Source: Nocardioides rubriscoriae
GTDB lineage: Bacteria > Actinomycetota > Actinomycetes > Propionibacteriales > Nocardioidaceae
Direction: 5' to 3'
DNA length: 64,000 nucleotides
Assembly: GCF_008087085.1 (NCBI RefSeq)
Contig: NZ_VIYJ01000008.1
Coordinates: 278,462-342,461 of the forward strand
The notes under the pieces are model-generated. The model did no database searches, had not been told where the DNA came from, and saw only the letters and a program-made list of their open reading frames with translations. Positions 34,326 to 42,940 of the stretch are shown in pieces (the first letter of the stretch is position 1; each line of letters begins with the position of its first letter). Both the position numbers and the translations under genes were made by a program.

Positions 34326-35573
34326 ATGACGACGATGATGGACTCGATGGAACTGCCCGAGGACGACGAGCGTCCGCTGACCCAGGCCGAGGTCGACGCC
34401 TTTCAACGCGAGAGCCTGTTCATGCGTCCGGACGAGGTCGACCCAGACTTCCACCCTCGCCTGGGCAATATCTCTGTCGGATTCACGATGAAAGGCATCG
34501 CTCGGGCGGTGGAGCCCTCGCCTGTCGAGTACGTCGCGATCGACATTCGGGAGGACGACGACCACATCAAGGAAGCCCTCGCTATCCACAAGTGGAACCA
34601 GGTGTGGGAGTCCGCTCAGTTCCGGCGGCGCTACTTCGACGAGGACGAGCTACCCGAGCAAATGGCCCGGATCGCCGACCTGGGAGATCTCAACGTCAGT
34701 TTCGTCCCACGGACCAACTCGCGCTACCACGAGTACGCCCCGCTGCTGTATTCGCTCCCGGCGAGCACCCTGGAGCGCTTCGGCCTGCCGCTCTTCCGCG
34801 CCGGCATGTGGCCGTACGGCATCGGCGAAATCGAAGTCGACCGCTACCTCCCCGCCGACTTCGAGGCACGGCTCAGCCGGGCCTGGGCTTGGACGGTCTG
34901 GCCCCACTTGAACTCCGGATCCGGGCTCGCCGCCTTCTCCAGCGATGACCCGATCAAGCTTCTCGCGCACAACCTCGACTTCTGGGTCCCCGCCATCACC
35001 GAGGTCATCCAGGCCACCCTGCGCGGCTTCCCCGTGGTAGACGAAGGGACTGAGGCCGGCCCCGTCGAGCTCATCGACGGCAGCGTCCTCGAAGGTGCCA
35101 TCAAGGCCAACCCGCGGATGGGGGGCCCGATCTGGCTCGGTGTCGACGAGGCCGCCGAGAAGGTGAGCGAGACAGTGAGCGCGGCCGATGCCACTGGCCG
35201 GCTCCGCGGAATCATGGACGCCGTGAAGTCGAACCGCGTGCAGGACGACTTCTCGCCGCGATGGTCGTTTGCACGCGAGGACTTCGAGCGCAAGCTCTAC
35301 TCCAAGCGCTCCAAGGTGTCAGTGAAGTTCGTAGAGCTCACCGACACCATCCCGGTCCAGGGTCCCGAAAGCGAGGTGCTCGGACGGATCGTCACCAATG
35401 ACTTCCTTGCCATCCTCAACGCCCGCAACAAGGAGATCGTGGTCCTGCTCAACAGCGGCGTGACGAGTCGCACCGAGATCGCCCAGATACTCGGGTACGC
35501 GAACCACAGCGCGGTCTCCAAGCGCCTCGACCGGATCAGGCAACAGGCGGTCGACTTTTTCGGCCTGTCCTGA
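34326..35573 (+). CDS. unrecognised 415-residue protein with C-terminal helix-turn-helix
   Basis: Starts at ATG 34326, which falls directly after GTGACCTAGGT with no ribosome site, suggesting leaderless translation or a start at the next ATGs (34335, 34338). The N-terminal 330 residues match nothing I know; they are acidic and Trp/Tyr-rich (RAWAWTVWPHLNSGSG, LFRAGMWPYGIGEIEVDRYL). The last 50 residues look like a winged or sigma-4-type HTH (GVTSRTEIAQILGYANHSAV followed by SKRLDRIRQQA). Divergent from the acetyltransferase/phosphatase pair, with the palindrome at 35659 beyond its 3' end, so the three genes may form one mobile cassette. Confidence 0.6.
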   Translation: MTTMMDSMELPEDDERPLTQAEVDAFQRESLFMRPDEVDPDFHPRLGNISVGFTMKGIARAVEPSPVEYVAIDIREDDDHIKEALAIHKWNQVWESAQFRRRYFDEDELPEQMARIADLGDLNVSFVPRTNSRYHEYAPLLYSLPASTLERFGLPLFRAGMWPYGIGEIEVDRYLPADFEARLSRAWAWTVWPHLNSGSGLAAFSSDDPIKLLAHNLDFWVPAITEVIQATLRGFPVVDEGTEAGPVELIDGSVLEGAIKANPRMGGPIWLGVDEAAEKVSETVSAADATGRLRGIMDAVKSNRVQDDFSPRWSFAREDFERKLYSKRSKVSVKFVELTDTIPVQGPESEVLGRIVTNDFLAILNARNKEIVVLLNSGVTSRTEIAQILGYANHSAVSKRLDRIRQQAVDFFGLS

Positions 35574-35658
35574 GGTCACGCCGCGGACTCACACCCTGAC
35601 GAGGCCATTGCCCCGGGCGGTGTTCGTCAGACTCGCACGCCAGAGATTCGTCAATCTC

Positions 35659-35690
35659 CGCTGCATCTCGACAGTTGTCGAGATGCAGCG
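35659..35690. repeat. perfect palindrome, copy B of the TTGTCGAGATGC repeat
   Basis: CGCTGCATCTCGACA, 2 bases, TGTCGAGATGCAGCG: 15-base arms with no mismatch. A second inverted repeat GTGACA-N6-TGTCAC follows at 35695-35712. It lies in a 260-base gap between genes. Confidence 0.8.
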
Positions 35691-35835
35691 AATAGTGACA
35701 ACTCGCTGTCACGGTCAAGATCTACTAATCGAGTGGACTTTCACGGACGGCTTCGTCATCGACGTCCGACCGGGAGAACGGCCGCGCGCGCATGGGCCTC
35801 AGCGCTAACTCACTTGCGGGAGCATGATCGTGCGC

Positions 35836-36012
35836 ATGAGTGACACACAGCGCATCAGGCTTCTCGGAGCGGGTATCAACATGGTGGTCGAGGTGCCGGC
35901 AGGCATAGAGACCTTCGAGCACGAAGGACGACTGTTCCAGCGCACTGGGTTCGGTCACAGCGTGGGTGCTGACGAGGCCATCCCGAGCTTCCAGCTCGTA
36001 GAGGAGGCGTAG
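35836..36012 (+). CDS. hypothetical 58-residue protein
   Basis: ATG at 35836 (MSDTQRIRLLGAGINMVVEV); an ATG at 35824 adds four residues and has GGGAG too close in front. A small beta-rich protein with alternating hydrophobics, ending FQLVEEA. No family recognised. Confidence 0.5.
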   Translation: MSDTQRIRLLGAGINMVVEVPAGIETFEHEGRLFQRTGFGHSVGADEAIPSFQLVEEA

Positions 36013-36052
36013 TCCGGACCTCTGATCGTGGGCATTACGCCCTACCCGGCGA

Positions 36053-36253
36053 TCACTCCAGCGAGATGCAGATGCTCGGGGGGCACCCCAACTGACGCGC
36101 AACGCGGGCAAGGCGATTCGCGAGGCGGTTCCCCTCCGCAGCCGCGCTCTGGACTTGTAGCGCGGCGGAGCGCTCGGCGTCAGCGTCGCCCGCCGCGACC
36201 GCGCTTACCAACTGTGTGAGCGCCTCAAGTTTGTCGCGGTAGTTGGCAACCAC
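36053..36253 (-). CDS. short hypothetical ORF, perhaps a truncated gene
   Basis: From a GTG at 36253 the frame reads VVANYRDKLEALTQLVSAVA and ends QLGCPPSICISLE. Composition is helical and gene-like in this part, but further upstream the same frame runs antisense to the integrase remnant, so the original 5' end may be lost at a junction near 36255-36263. Confidence 0.3.
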   Translation of the reverse strand: MVANYRDKLEALTQLVSAVAAGDADAERSAALQVQSAAAEGNRLANRLARVARQLGCPPSICISLE

Positions 36254-36262
36254 GTCGAGCAC

Positions 36263-36376
36263 GACGGCGCCCGCCACGCCGACCCCCGCACGACCATGCG
36301 CTACGACCGAGCTCGCAACAACCTCGATCGCCACCCGAACTACATCCTGGCTGCGTTCATGGCCTCAGCCACGTGA
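36263..36376 (+). pseudogene. C-terminal remnant of a tyrosine recombinase
   Basis: A 37-codon stretch reads HADPRTTMRYDRARNNLDRH then PNYILAAFMASAT and stops. This is the classic end of an actinobacterial tyrosine recombinase, with the AGHxDPRTTMRYDR-like box that holds the catalytic tyrosine region. Nothing upstream in frame continues the domain, so only the 3' end survives, abutting the IS110 copy. Confidence 0.7.
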
Positions 36377-37633
36377 CAACCGCACATGGCTCCCCTCTGT
36401 GTCAAGACACGCGTGGCAGGGGCGTTCTAGGCTGGGGTGTGTGACGGGCCCCGGAGTGGCTTGTCCGAAGAGCCGGTGTTGGGGTTGTGAGCCGGTCGCG
36501 CTGGAGTCAGAGTCGCTACCTCGTTGCCCTCCCGGGCCCGTCGCCTTCGCTCGCATGGCGTCGTCGAGCATGGTGCGGTAGACGATGTTCGACAGCCGTC
36601 GTTTGAGTGCTCGCATGGCTTCCATCGGTGTCTTGCCGTCGGCTCGGCGGCGGTCGTAGTAGCGCCGGCCTTCGGTGTCGTTGCGTAGCTGGACGGTGGC
36701 CATGATGTGCAGGGTCCGGTTGATCTGCCGGTTGCCGGCGCGTGAGAGCCGGTGCCGCACGTTGTCGCCGGAGGAGGCGTCGATGGGTGCGGTGCCGTTC
36801 CAGGAAGCGAAGTGGTCGCGGTTGGGGAATCGGGTGATGTCGCCGACCTCGACCAGCAGCCGCGCAGCGCCGGAGGGTCCGATGCCGTGCAGGTCCAGCA
36901 GGCTGGTGCCGGTGGCAGCGACCAGTTCCTTCAGTTCCTTGTCCGCGGCCTTCTTCCGCGCATAGACCCGCTCGAGGTCAGCGATGAGCTCGGCAGCGAC
37001 CCGGCGGCGGGTCTTGCCGACCACGTCGCGGGGGCGGACGCTGGCGAGCAGTGCCTTAGCTTGGGCGGCGGAGAGGTCCTTCTTGGCCCCGCCGGGGATC
37101 AGCTCCAGCAGCAGTGCGTGCAGCTGGGAGATCATCCGCGTGTGGTCCTCGCCCAGTGAGCGGCGGCGGTCGACCAGCAGCCGCAGCACCGCGAGCTGGG
37201 CGTCGTTGACCACAGGTCGCAGCCCGGCCATGCGGGTGCCGACCAGGGCCACGGAGTGGGCGTCGGTGGCGTCGGTCTTGCGGCCCTGGCCGGTGGCGAA
37301 GACCCGTGCTCGGGCTGACAGCTTGGGTGGGACGTCGATGACCTGCTCGCCGGCAGCAAGCAGCCGCATGGCTATGTGGTGCCCGATGCCGTTGCAGCCC
37401 TCGATGGCCCAGACCCGGTCCGGCCACCGGGTGACGTAGTCCAGCATCGAGGTGAAGCCGGCGGGGTCGGTGCCGAACCGGCCACCGCCGAGTACCTCTT
37501 CATCCGCGGCCATGACCTCGATGGTCACTGACCGCTTGTGCGGGTCCATCCCGATCACGACCCGTGCGTCTGTTGGCTTCACTGGCCCTGTCCTCTTAGT
37601 CGCTCCCTGACGGTTGTCGAGTCGGGAGGGCAA
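36365..37633 (-). CDS. IS110-family transposase (DEDD type)
   Basis: Up to 422 residues from ATG 37633; the family start is probably the GTG at 37583 (VKPTDARVVIGMDPHKRS). The RuvC-like DEDD domain has Asp in VIGMDPHK, Glu in WAIEGCNG and the Asp pair in KTDATDAHS; the C-terminal Transposase_20 part has LHGIGPSGAARLLVEVGD, then the serine region IDASSGDNVRHRLSRAGN. These enzymes insert without long terminal repeats, guided by a structured bridge RNA. The final residues overlap the flanking integrase remnant, so the stop codon (36365) is probably supplied by flanking DNA. Confidence 0.9.
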   Translation of the reverse strand: MPSRLDNRQGATKRTGPVKPTDARVVIGMDPHKRSVTIEVMAADEEVLGGGRFGTDPAGFTSMLDYVTRWPDRVWAIEGCNGIGHHIAMRLLAAGEQVIDVPPKLSARARVFATGQGRKTDATDAHSVALVGTRMAGLRPVVNDAQLAVLRLLVDRRRSLGEDHTRMISQLHALLLELIPGGAKKDLSAAQAKALLASVRPRDVVGKTRRRVAAELIADLERVYARKKAADKELKELVAATGTSLLDLHGIGPSGAARLLVEVGDITRFPNRDHFASWNGTAPIDASSGDNVRHRLSRAGNRQINRTLHIMATVQLRNDTEGRRYYDRRRADGKTPMEAMRALKRRLSNIVYRTMLDDAMRAKATGPGGQRGSDSDSSATGSQPQHRLFGQATPGPVTHPSLERPCHACLDTEGSHVRLSRG

Positions 37634-37870
37634 CGCTGCTTCGAGCTAGGCAAACCCCTCTTGAGCCTCTCCTGACCCCTTGGCGACGCCCGGGCCGCGC
37701 AGGCCAAAAGAGAGCCACACGACCAGCGTGGGCAGCCGATGTGAGAGCGACGGCCCGGACGCCTGAACCGAGCCTCGCCAGGCACCGGTCCTGAGGTCAA
37801 TGGAACAAGCAGCCGATGTGCGGACGTACCCTGTAGAGGGACGCGTCGTCGTCAGTGTCATCGACCGCAG
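36380..37870 (-). mobile_element. IS110-family insertion sequence (ends approximate)
   Basis: Transposase plus flanking non-coding DNA. Exact ends cannot be set by eye because IS110 elements lack clear inverted repeats; the right side must end near 36376-36420, where the integrase remnant begins, and the left non-coding part reaches to about 37800-37870. Confidence 0.5.
37634..37860 (-). ncRNA. IS110 upstream non-coding end, candidate bridge RNA region
   Basis: About 230 bases upstream of the transposase with no ORF. It is rich in short inverted repeats (for example GCCCGGGC and GCGTGGGCAGC/GCAGCCGATG stretches) as expected for the structured RNA that IS110 elements encode on this side. RNA limits and guide loops were not resolved. 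Confidence 0.35.
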
Positions 37871-37882
37871 CGGAGGGGAAGT

Positions 37883-38023
37883 GTGAACGACGAGAAGCCG
37901 CCATCGCCCGGGTACCTGTGGCGACCGGGCTCATCCCCTCAGGACAATCCACTTCACATCACCGTTGCGGTGGTCATCGGCCTCATCATGCTGGGCGTCG
38001 TCGTCCTAGCGCTCCTGACCTGA
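37883..38023 (+). CDS. 46-residue single-helix membrane protein
   Basis: Starts at GTG 37883 with AGGGGAA just upstream. Short cytosolic part (MNDEKPPSPGYLWRPGSSPQ), then one membrane helix (ITVAVVIGLIMLGVVVLALL) and an immediate stop. Codon choice is gene-like. No family recognised. Confidence 0.5.
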   Translation: MNDEKPPSPGYLWRPGSSPQDNPLHITVAVVIGLIMLGVVVLALLT

Positions 38024-38360
38024 GACACAGAGCCACACGACTCCGGACACCTGTCGCGCATCACCCCGACTCTGCCGCAGAGCGGATGGCGGCATAGCGT
38101 CCGCTACTGCCGCTGATAGTGCGCAGCTCCGACGCCGGCGACACATCGAGTCCCGCTCGGGGATCCCGTTCTGGTCACGCTCCGCGTGACGATCCCGCAC
38201 GGGGTCGCTCCACGAGTGACGTCGGCGGGCGGAAGGCTCGCATCGCGGCAGACATCCGTGCGTTGGCGACGCAACCGCGAGTGGCTCTCCGCGGCTTGAG
38301 GATGGTCGTGCGATCAAACCTGGATGCCAGCATGTCGGCGCCGCTGGCAGGATCGAGTTC
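38024..38360. other. 337-base gap with a GTCACGC-TCC-GCGTGAC hairpin
   Basis: No convincing gene. A 7-base-arm hairpin lies at 38174-38190 whose core ACGCTCCGCGT recurs at 39461-39477. Nothing else stands out. Confidence 0.4.
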
Positions 38361-39371
38361 ATGATTCGCTACCCGGCCCGGCTTCGTCCCGGCGACAAGA
38401 TCGCGGTGACCTCGACGTCCGCCGGTGCCTCTGGCCCCGGCGCCGAGCGAGTCGAGTTCTGTGTGGACTGGCTCCGCGCCGAGGGCTACGAAGTCGTCGT
38501 CGGCGAATGTATGGACGGATCAGGGATCACGTCCGCGCCAGCGGAACAGCGGGCCGCCGAACTCACCGAGATGCTCTGCGACCCTGCCGTCCGATGTGTC
38601 CTGCCGCCTTGGGGCGGCGAAACCGCGATCGATCTCGTGGACCTGCTCGACTGGAACGCACTGGCTGCCGCCGAGCCCACATGGCTGGTGGGCTACTCCG
38701 ATCTCTCGACTGTTTTGCTGCCGATCACCACCCGGCTTGGCTGGGCAACCATCCACGGCGACAACCTCGCCGACACCCCGTACCGGCCACCGACGAGCCT
38801 GTTGCCTTGGACCGCCCTCGCAGCGGGAGCAGGCCCCCACGTCCAGCGTGACTCAGGGTTGATCGCCAACTGGTGGCGCTTCGAGGAGGACGCGAAGGCG
38901 GTCGAGTGGCGCGAGGCCGGCGAAGGACGGTGGCGACTCCATGGCGCGCAGTCGCTCGAGGTCAGCGGGCGGCTCATCGGTGGCTGTATCGAAACGATGG
39001 CCAACCTGGCCGGAACGCCCTACGGCGACGTTGCGGCCTTCGGTGAGCAGAACGCAAGCGACGGCTTGATCGTGTACTTGGAAGCCGCAGAGGACGAGGC
39101 GGCAACGATCTGTCGGAACCTTCACGGGCTCCGGCTGGCCGGCTGGTTCGACCATGCCGCTGCGATCCTCATCGGCCGAACCAACGCCGGCGACAACCCC
39201 AAGATGACACAGGAGCAGGCAGCACTCGACGCCCTCGGCCGCCTCGACCTCCCGATCGTGTTCGACGTGGAGATCGGCCACGTGCCGCCGCACCTGCCTC
39301 TCGTGAACGGAGCGATGGCCACCGTGACTGTCGACGCCGACGTACACAACATCACTCAAGGACTGAGGTAA
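38361..39371 (+). CDS. S66-family peptidase, MccF-like carboxypeptidase
   Basis: 336 residues. Opens MIRYPARLRPGDKIAVTSTS. The nucleophile serine is in WLVGYSDLSTVLLP near 114-120, the lid and Glu region in GLIVYLEAAEDEAATI, and the catalytic His in FDVEIGHVPPHLPLVNGA near 305-315: the Ser-Glu-His triad of S66. LD-carboxypeptidases of this family trim murein tetrapeptides; the MccF branch inactivates microcin C-type peptide-nucleotide antibiotics. The sequence around GYSDLS and the length favour the MccF branch. As a stand-alone accessory gene a resistance role is plausible. Confidence 0.8.
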   Translation: MIRYPARLRPGDKIAVTSTSAGASGPGAERVEFCVDWLRAEGYEVVVGECMDGSGITSAPAEQRAAELTEMLCDPAVRCVLPPWGGETAIDLVDLLDWNALAAAEPTWLVGYSDLSTVLLPITTRLGWATIHGDNLADTPYRPPTSLLPWTALAAGAGPHVQRDSGLIANWWRFEEDAKAVEWREAGEGRWRLHGAQSLEVSGRLIGGCIETMANLAGTPYGDVAAFGEQNASDGLIVYLEAAEDEAATICRNLHGLRLAGWFDHAAAILIGRTNAGDNPKMTQEQAALDALGRLDLPIVFDVEIGHVPPHLPLVNGAMATVTVDADVHNITQGLR

Positions 39372-39662
39372 CGCCCGGCTTCTGGCTGGACCAATAGGAG
39401 AATTAGATTCCCGTTCGACGGCGCTCGGCGACTGCCTTCACCGTTGGCGGATCGTCTGATGGCACGCTCCGCGTGCCGATGGGCGTGCGATAACGCTCGC
39501 TGGACTGGCCGAGAGGCAATCGCCTCCACCTGTCATGGCCTCGAAGCGAGCAGGCCCGTACGCAGGGCGCTCGCTGTGGTCCGCCGGCGTTGTCGCCGTT
39601 GAGTTCGGCCCGGCCACGCGTGGCGCAGTAATCGGGTGGACACAGGTGGTTAGCGTCCTCGC
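39372..39662. other. 291-base gap with a GGCACGC-TCC-GCGTGCC hairpin
   Basis: No gene recognised. The hairpin at 39461-39477 shares ACGCTCCGCGT with the one at 38174, so the two flank the S66 peptidase gene. Confidence 0.35.
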
Positions 39663-40906
39663 ATGGGTTCCCACGACGTGACGGCACCACTGCGGAACCG
39701 GAACTTCCGGTGGTTCTACGTCGGCGAGGCGGTCAACACCGCAGGCTCGTCGATGTCCGGCATCGCCCTGGCCTTCGCGGCGCTGCAGATCAACGACTCG
39801 GCCTCTGCTCTCGGTGTGGTGGTCGCGGCTTTCTCGGTCCCCATGGTCGGGTTCATGTTGATCGGCGGGGCGCTGGCTGATCGCTTGCCTCGGGCGTTGG
39901 TGCTGCGGGGCGGCAACCTGGTGCAGGGGTCGTGCAGTCGGCAATCGCGCTGCTGGTCCTCACCGACACAGCCGAGATCTGGCACCTGGTCGTGCTGAGC
40001 TTCGTCAGCGGCACGGTGGTCGCCGTCACCTACCCGGCCTTCCACGGGATGGTGCCGATCTTGGTCCCACCCGGGGATCGGAAGCCCGCCTACGTCCTGA
40101 TCGGGCAGACCGACAGCCTGCTGCACATCGCGGGTCCGGCCGCGGCCGGGATCCTGGTCGCGGCGACCAGCCCCGGGTGGGCGCTGGCCTTCGACGCCGC
40201 GACGTACTTCGCGGCGGCCGGGTTCCTGGTCCTGGTCAAGATCCCGTTCGGTGAGCGCGCGGAGCGACAGGCCAGCGTCATCGGCGACTTCAGGGTCGGG
40301 TGGTCATTCGCTCGTTCCCTTGGCTGGGTGATCCCGGCGTCGTGTTGTGCGCTGGTGTTCAACGCGCTCAACAGTGGCGCGATTGGCGTCCTGGGCCCGG
40401 TGATCGCGCAGAACACCATCGGCAGCGAGGGCTTCGGCATCGCCCGGTCGGCGGAGGCTGTCGGGCTGTTCGTGACGGGGTTCTTCCTGGTCCACCTCAC
40501 GATCCGGCGGCCGATGCACGCCATCATGGTGGGGTTCTTCGCGCTGGCGTTGCCGATGCTGGCCATCACCCCGGTCAGCACGGTCGCGCTGGCGCTCGCG
40601 TTCCTGGTCGCCGGGGTCGGACTCGCGGTCCTGAGCCTCGCATGGAGCCTCACCGTGCAGGAAAAGGTGCCCGAGGAGATGTTGTCGCGGATCATGGCGA
40701 TCGACGGATTCTTCTCCTTCATCGCGATGCCCGTCGGTCAGCTCCTGGTGGGCCCACTCGTCCTTCTCATGAGCATCCGGAGCGTCGAGCTCGGGAGCTT
40801 CGTGCTCTCAGGAATCGTCATGGTCGTCGCCCTCGCGACACCCGCGATCGCCAACGTACGCCTCGAGGGCGTCACTCCTGACGCCAAGAAGCCGGCGGCC
40901 CGCTGA
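39663..40906 (+). pseudogene. MFS exporter interrupted by a frameshift
   Basis: The 5' frame (from 39663: MGSHDVTAPLRNRNFRWFY) encodes the first two to three membrane helices, the MFS motif LIGGALADRLPRALVLRGG and then VQG, after which it turns into unrelated sequence and stops at 39998. The second frame resumes at VQSAIALLVLTDTAEIW and runs to 40906 through the remaining helices. Joined, they give a 12-helix drug or metabolite exporter of the actinobacterial MFS_3 type, about 414 residues. The break is one base near the GGGG at 39925-39930. Dead unless the base is a sequencing error. Confidence 0.8.
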
Positions 40907-40990
40907 ACCAACTTGCGGACCACGTGCGGACAGGGCCCTAACGAGGTGCCTCGTCGTGGTTGGGAGGCACAATTGCGTAGCCTGTCGCTC

Positions 40991-41458
40991 ATGCCGATTC
41001 CGGACTTCGTCGTCGAACTGCGCCGACACATCGGGCAGGCAGAGCTGTGGATGCCTGGCGTCACCGCCGTCGTACGACGGGGCGAGGAGGTGCTACTCGT
41101 GCGCCGCTCGGACAACGGGCAATGGGCACCGGTGACCGGAATTGTGGACCCGGGTGAGGAACCGGCGGTGTGCGCTGCTCGAGAAGTCCTGGAGGAGACT
41201 GGGGTCGTTGTGAGCGTAGACCGGCTCGCGTCCACCTCGGTGATGCGCGGCGTCGTCCACGCCAACGGCGATCGGGCCGCCTACCTCGACCTGTGCTTCG
41301 CCTGCTCTTGGCTCTCGGGAGAGGCGCAGATCGGCGACGACGAGAGCGTCGAGGTCCGGTGGTGGTCGCTCGACGACCTCCCGCCGATGACGGAGATTCT
41401 TCGGGCACGCATCGACGCTGCGATCTCCGACGAGCAGGCGGCTCGCTTCATCGGCTGA
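40991..41458 (+). CDS. Nudix hydrolase
   Basis: 155 residues from ATG 40991 (MPIPDFVVELRRHIGQAE). The Nudix box is complete: G-x5-E-x7-REVLEETG, within GIVDPGEEPAVCAAREVLEE. The lead VTAVVRRGEEVLLVRRSDNG and the tail VEVRWWSLDDLPPMTEILRA are standard. It would hydrolyse a nucleoside diphosphate derivative; the substrate cannot be told. Confidence 0.85.
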   Translation: MPIPDFVVELRRHIGQAELWMPGVTAVVRRGEEVLLVRRSDNGQWAPVTGIVDPGEEPAVCAAREVLEETGVVVSVDRLASTSVMRGVVHANGDRAAYLDLCFACSWLSGEAQIGDDESVEVRWWSLDDLPPMTEILRARIDAAISDEQAARFIG

Positions 41459-41586
41459 GCAGTCGCCGGAAAGCGATCCTCCTGCGGAACGTGAACGTGA
41501 TCAGTGGCGGGATCCGTTGAGGGCTGCTGCAAGGCTTGGCGCCTCTGCACGGCGCGTAATGAGGCGCCCAGCGTTCCGCGAGCTGT

Positions 41587-42324
41587 TTAGCTCTGAGCCG
41601 TGGGTCGGATGATCACCTCGCCGACATCGACGCCTGGAGGCTGCGCGATCGCGTATGCCACGGCAGCTGCGACGGCGTCGGCCGGCATGGCGATCGCGTT
41701 CATCCGGGCCTCGAGTTTCGCGCGTTGCTCCGCATCGTCGGTCTTGGTGACGCCCTCGGTAGCGGTGAAGCCGGGCGACACGACGGTGACGCGCAAGTTG
41801 GGCCCGGCCTCTTGTCGAAGCGCCTCGCTGAGCACGCGTACCGCCGTCTTCGTGGCCGCGTACACCCCCTGGGCGGGGACGATCCTGTGGGCGGAAGTCG
41901 ATGCCGTGTGCACGAAGTGTCCTGAGCCTTGCTCGCGGAACACCGGCAGAGCAGCGGCGATCCCGTTCAGGACCCCGACGAGGTTCACGTCGACCATCTG
42001 CTGCCACCCGTCGACGTCGAGGGCGTCGAAGGGGGACACCGCCATGCTCCCGGCGTTCTGGTGGAGCACGTCGAGGCGGCCGAATCGCGACCGAGCTGCG
42101 GCGATCAACACCTCCAGGGCCTCTCGGCTGCGTACGTCGGTCTCGACGGCGATGGCCTCGCCTCCCGAGGCCGTGATGCGCTCGACGACCGAGGTGAGTC
42201 GCTCCGTTCGGCGTGCGCCGAGGATGATCTTCGCCCCCTTCGCGGCCAGGTGCAGCGCTGTCGCTTCGCCGATGCCGCTCGAGGCGCCGGTGATGGCGAC
42301 GATCTTGTCCTGGATGCCGTCCAT
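41587..42324 (-). CDS. short-chain dehydrogenase/reductase
   Basis: 245 residues from ATG 42324. Classical SDR: cofactor motif TGASSGIGEA near 12-21, NAGS, catalytic Ser in TASTSAHRI and YAATK, then VSPGFTATEGV. The Arg pair LGARRTER after the second strand suggests NADP(H). Substrate unknown. Divergent from a TetR gene across 64 bases that hold two operator-like palindromes, so it is very likely the TetR target. Confidence 0.85.
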   Translation of the reverse strand: MDGIQDKIVAITGASSGIGEATALHLAAKGAKIILGARRTERLTSVVERITASGGEAIAVETDVRSREALEVLIAAARSRFGRLDVLHQNAGSMAVSPFDALDVDGWQQMVDVNLVGVLNGIAAALPVFREQGSGHFVHTASTSAHRIVPAQGVYAATKTAVRVLSEALRQEAGPNLRVTVVSPGFTATEGVTKTDDAEQRAKLEARMNAIAMPADAVAAAVAYAIAQPPGVDVGEVIIRPTAQS

Positions 42325-42349
42325 GGTGGGTCCCTTGAGTAAAGTCAAC

Positions 42350-42395
42350 CGGACGCGCGTCCGATTCGTCGAGGAGGTTAACGGACAGATGTCCG
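42350..42395. promoter_or_regulatory. paired TetR operators between SDR and regulator
   Basis: Two palindromes of the same type: CGGACGCGCGTCCG (42350-42363) and CGGACAGATGTCCG (42382-42395), 32 bases apart centre to centre. The second overlaps the start codon of the TetR gene, implying autorepression; the first lies 26 bases before the SDR start. Confidence 0.7.
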
Positions 42396-42940
42396 CTTCG
42401 CCAAGTCCCCGCCGGGCCGACGCCGCGCGCAACCGCGCACACCTGATCGACGTCGCCCGGACCGCGCTGCTCCTGGACCCGGCGACGACGATGCAGTCGA
42501 TGGCTCGTCGCGCGGGAGTCGGTCAAGGCACGCTCTACCGCCATTTCCCCACCCGCGAGACGCTGCTCGCCGAGGTCTACCGCGAAGACTTCCAGGGCCT
42601 GATCGGCTCGGCACGAGCGCTGGCGGAGTCTTGGGACCAGCACACCGCGCTCCGGACCTGGCTCGACGAGCTGGCCACCTTCGGTTACCAGAAGCACGCC
42701 CTGTCTGACGTGCTGGATGCAGCGACCAGGCAGCAGCTGCACGACGAGCAGTACGACGACATCGTCACCGCCATCGGGTCTCTGCTCGAAGCCGGGGTGC
42801 GTGAAGGTGTCCTCCGCGCAGACGTTACGCCGGCCGACCTGCTCGCCCTGGTCGCGTTCTTGTGGCAGATCGGCCGCGCGGGGGCCGATCGAGTGCCGCA
42901 CCTTCTGGACCTAGTCGTGGACGGACTGCGCGCGTTCTAG
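42389..42940 (+). CDS. TetR-family transcriptional repressor
   Basis: 183 residues from ATG 42389, with GAGGAGG about 12 bases upstream. N-terminal HTH: RADAARNRAHLIDVARTALL, then MARRAGVGQGTLYRHFPTRE, the hallmark TetR recognition helix. The C-terminal ligand domain is helical and ends in LDLVVDGLRAF. Likely represses itself and the divergent SDR gene until a ligand binds. Confidence 0.85.
   Translation: MSASPSPRRADAARNRAHLIDVARTALLLDPATTMQSMARRAGVGQGTLYRHFPTRETLLAEVYREDFQGLIGSARALAESWDQHTALRTWLDELATFGYQKHALSDVLDAATRQQLHDEQYDDIVTAIGSLLEAGVREGVLRADVTPADLLALVAFLWQIGRAGADRVPHLLDLVVDGLRAF

Noticed and set aside
34293..34328. Possible eighth copy of the shared bipartite element before 34326
   Set aside because: TAGGTATG is present, but the box 28 bases upstream does not match GTGATCGC.
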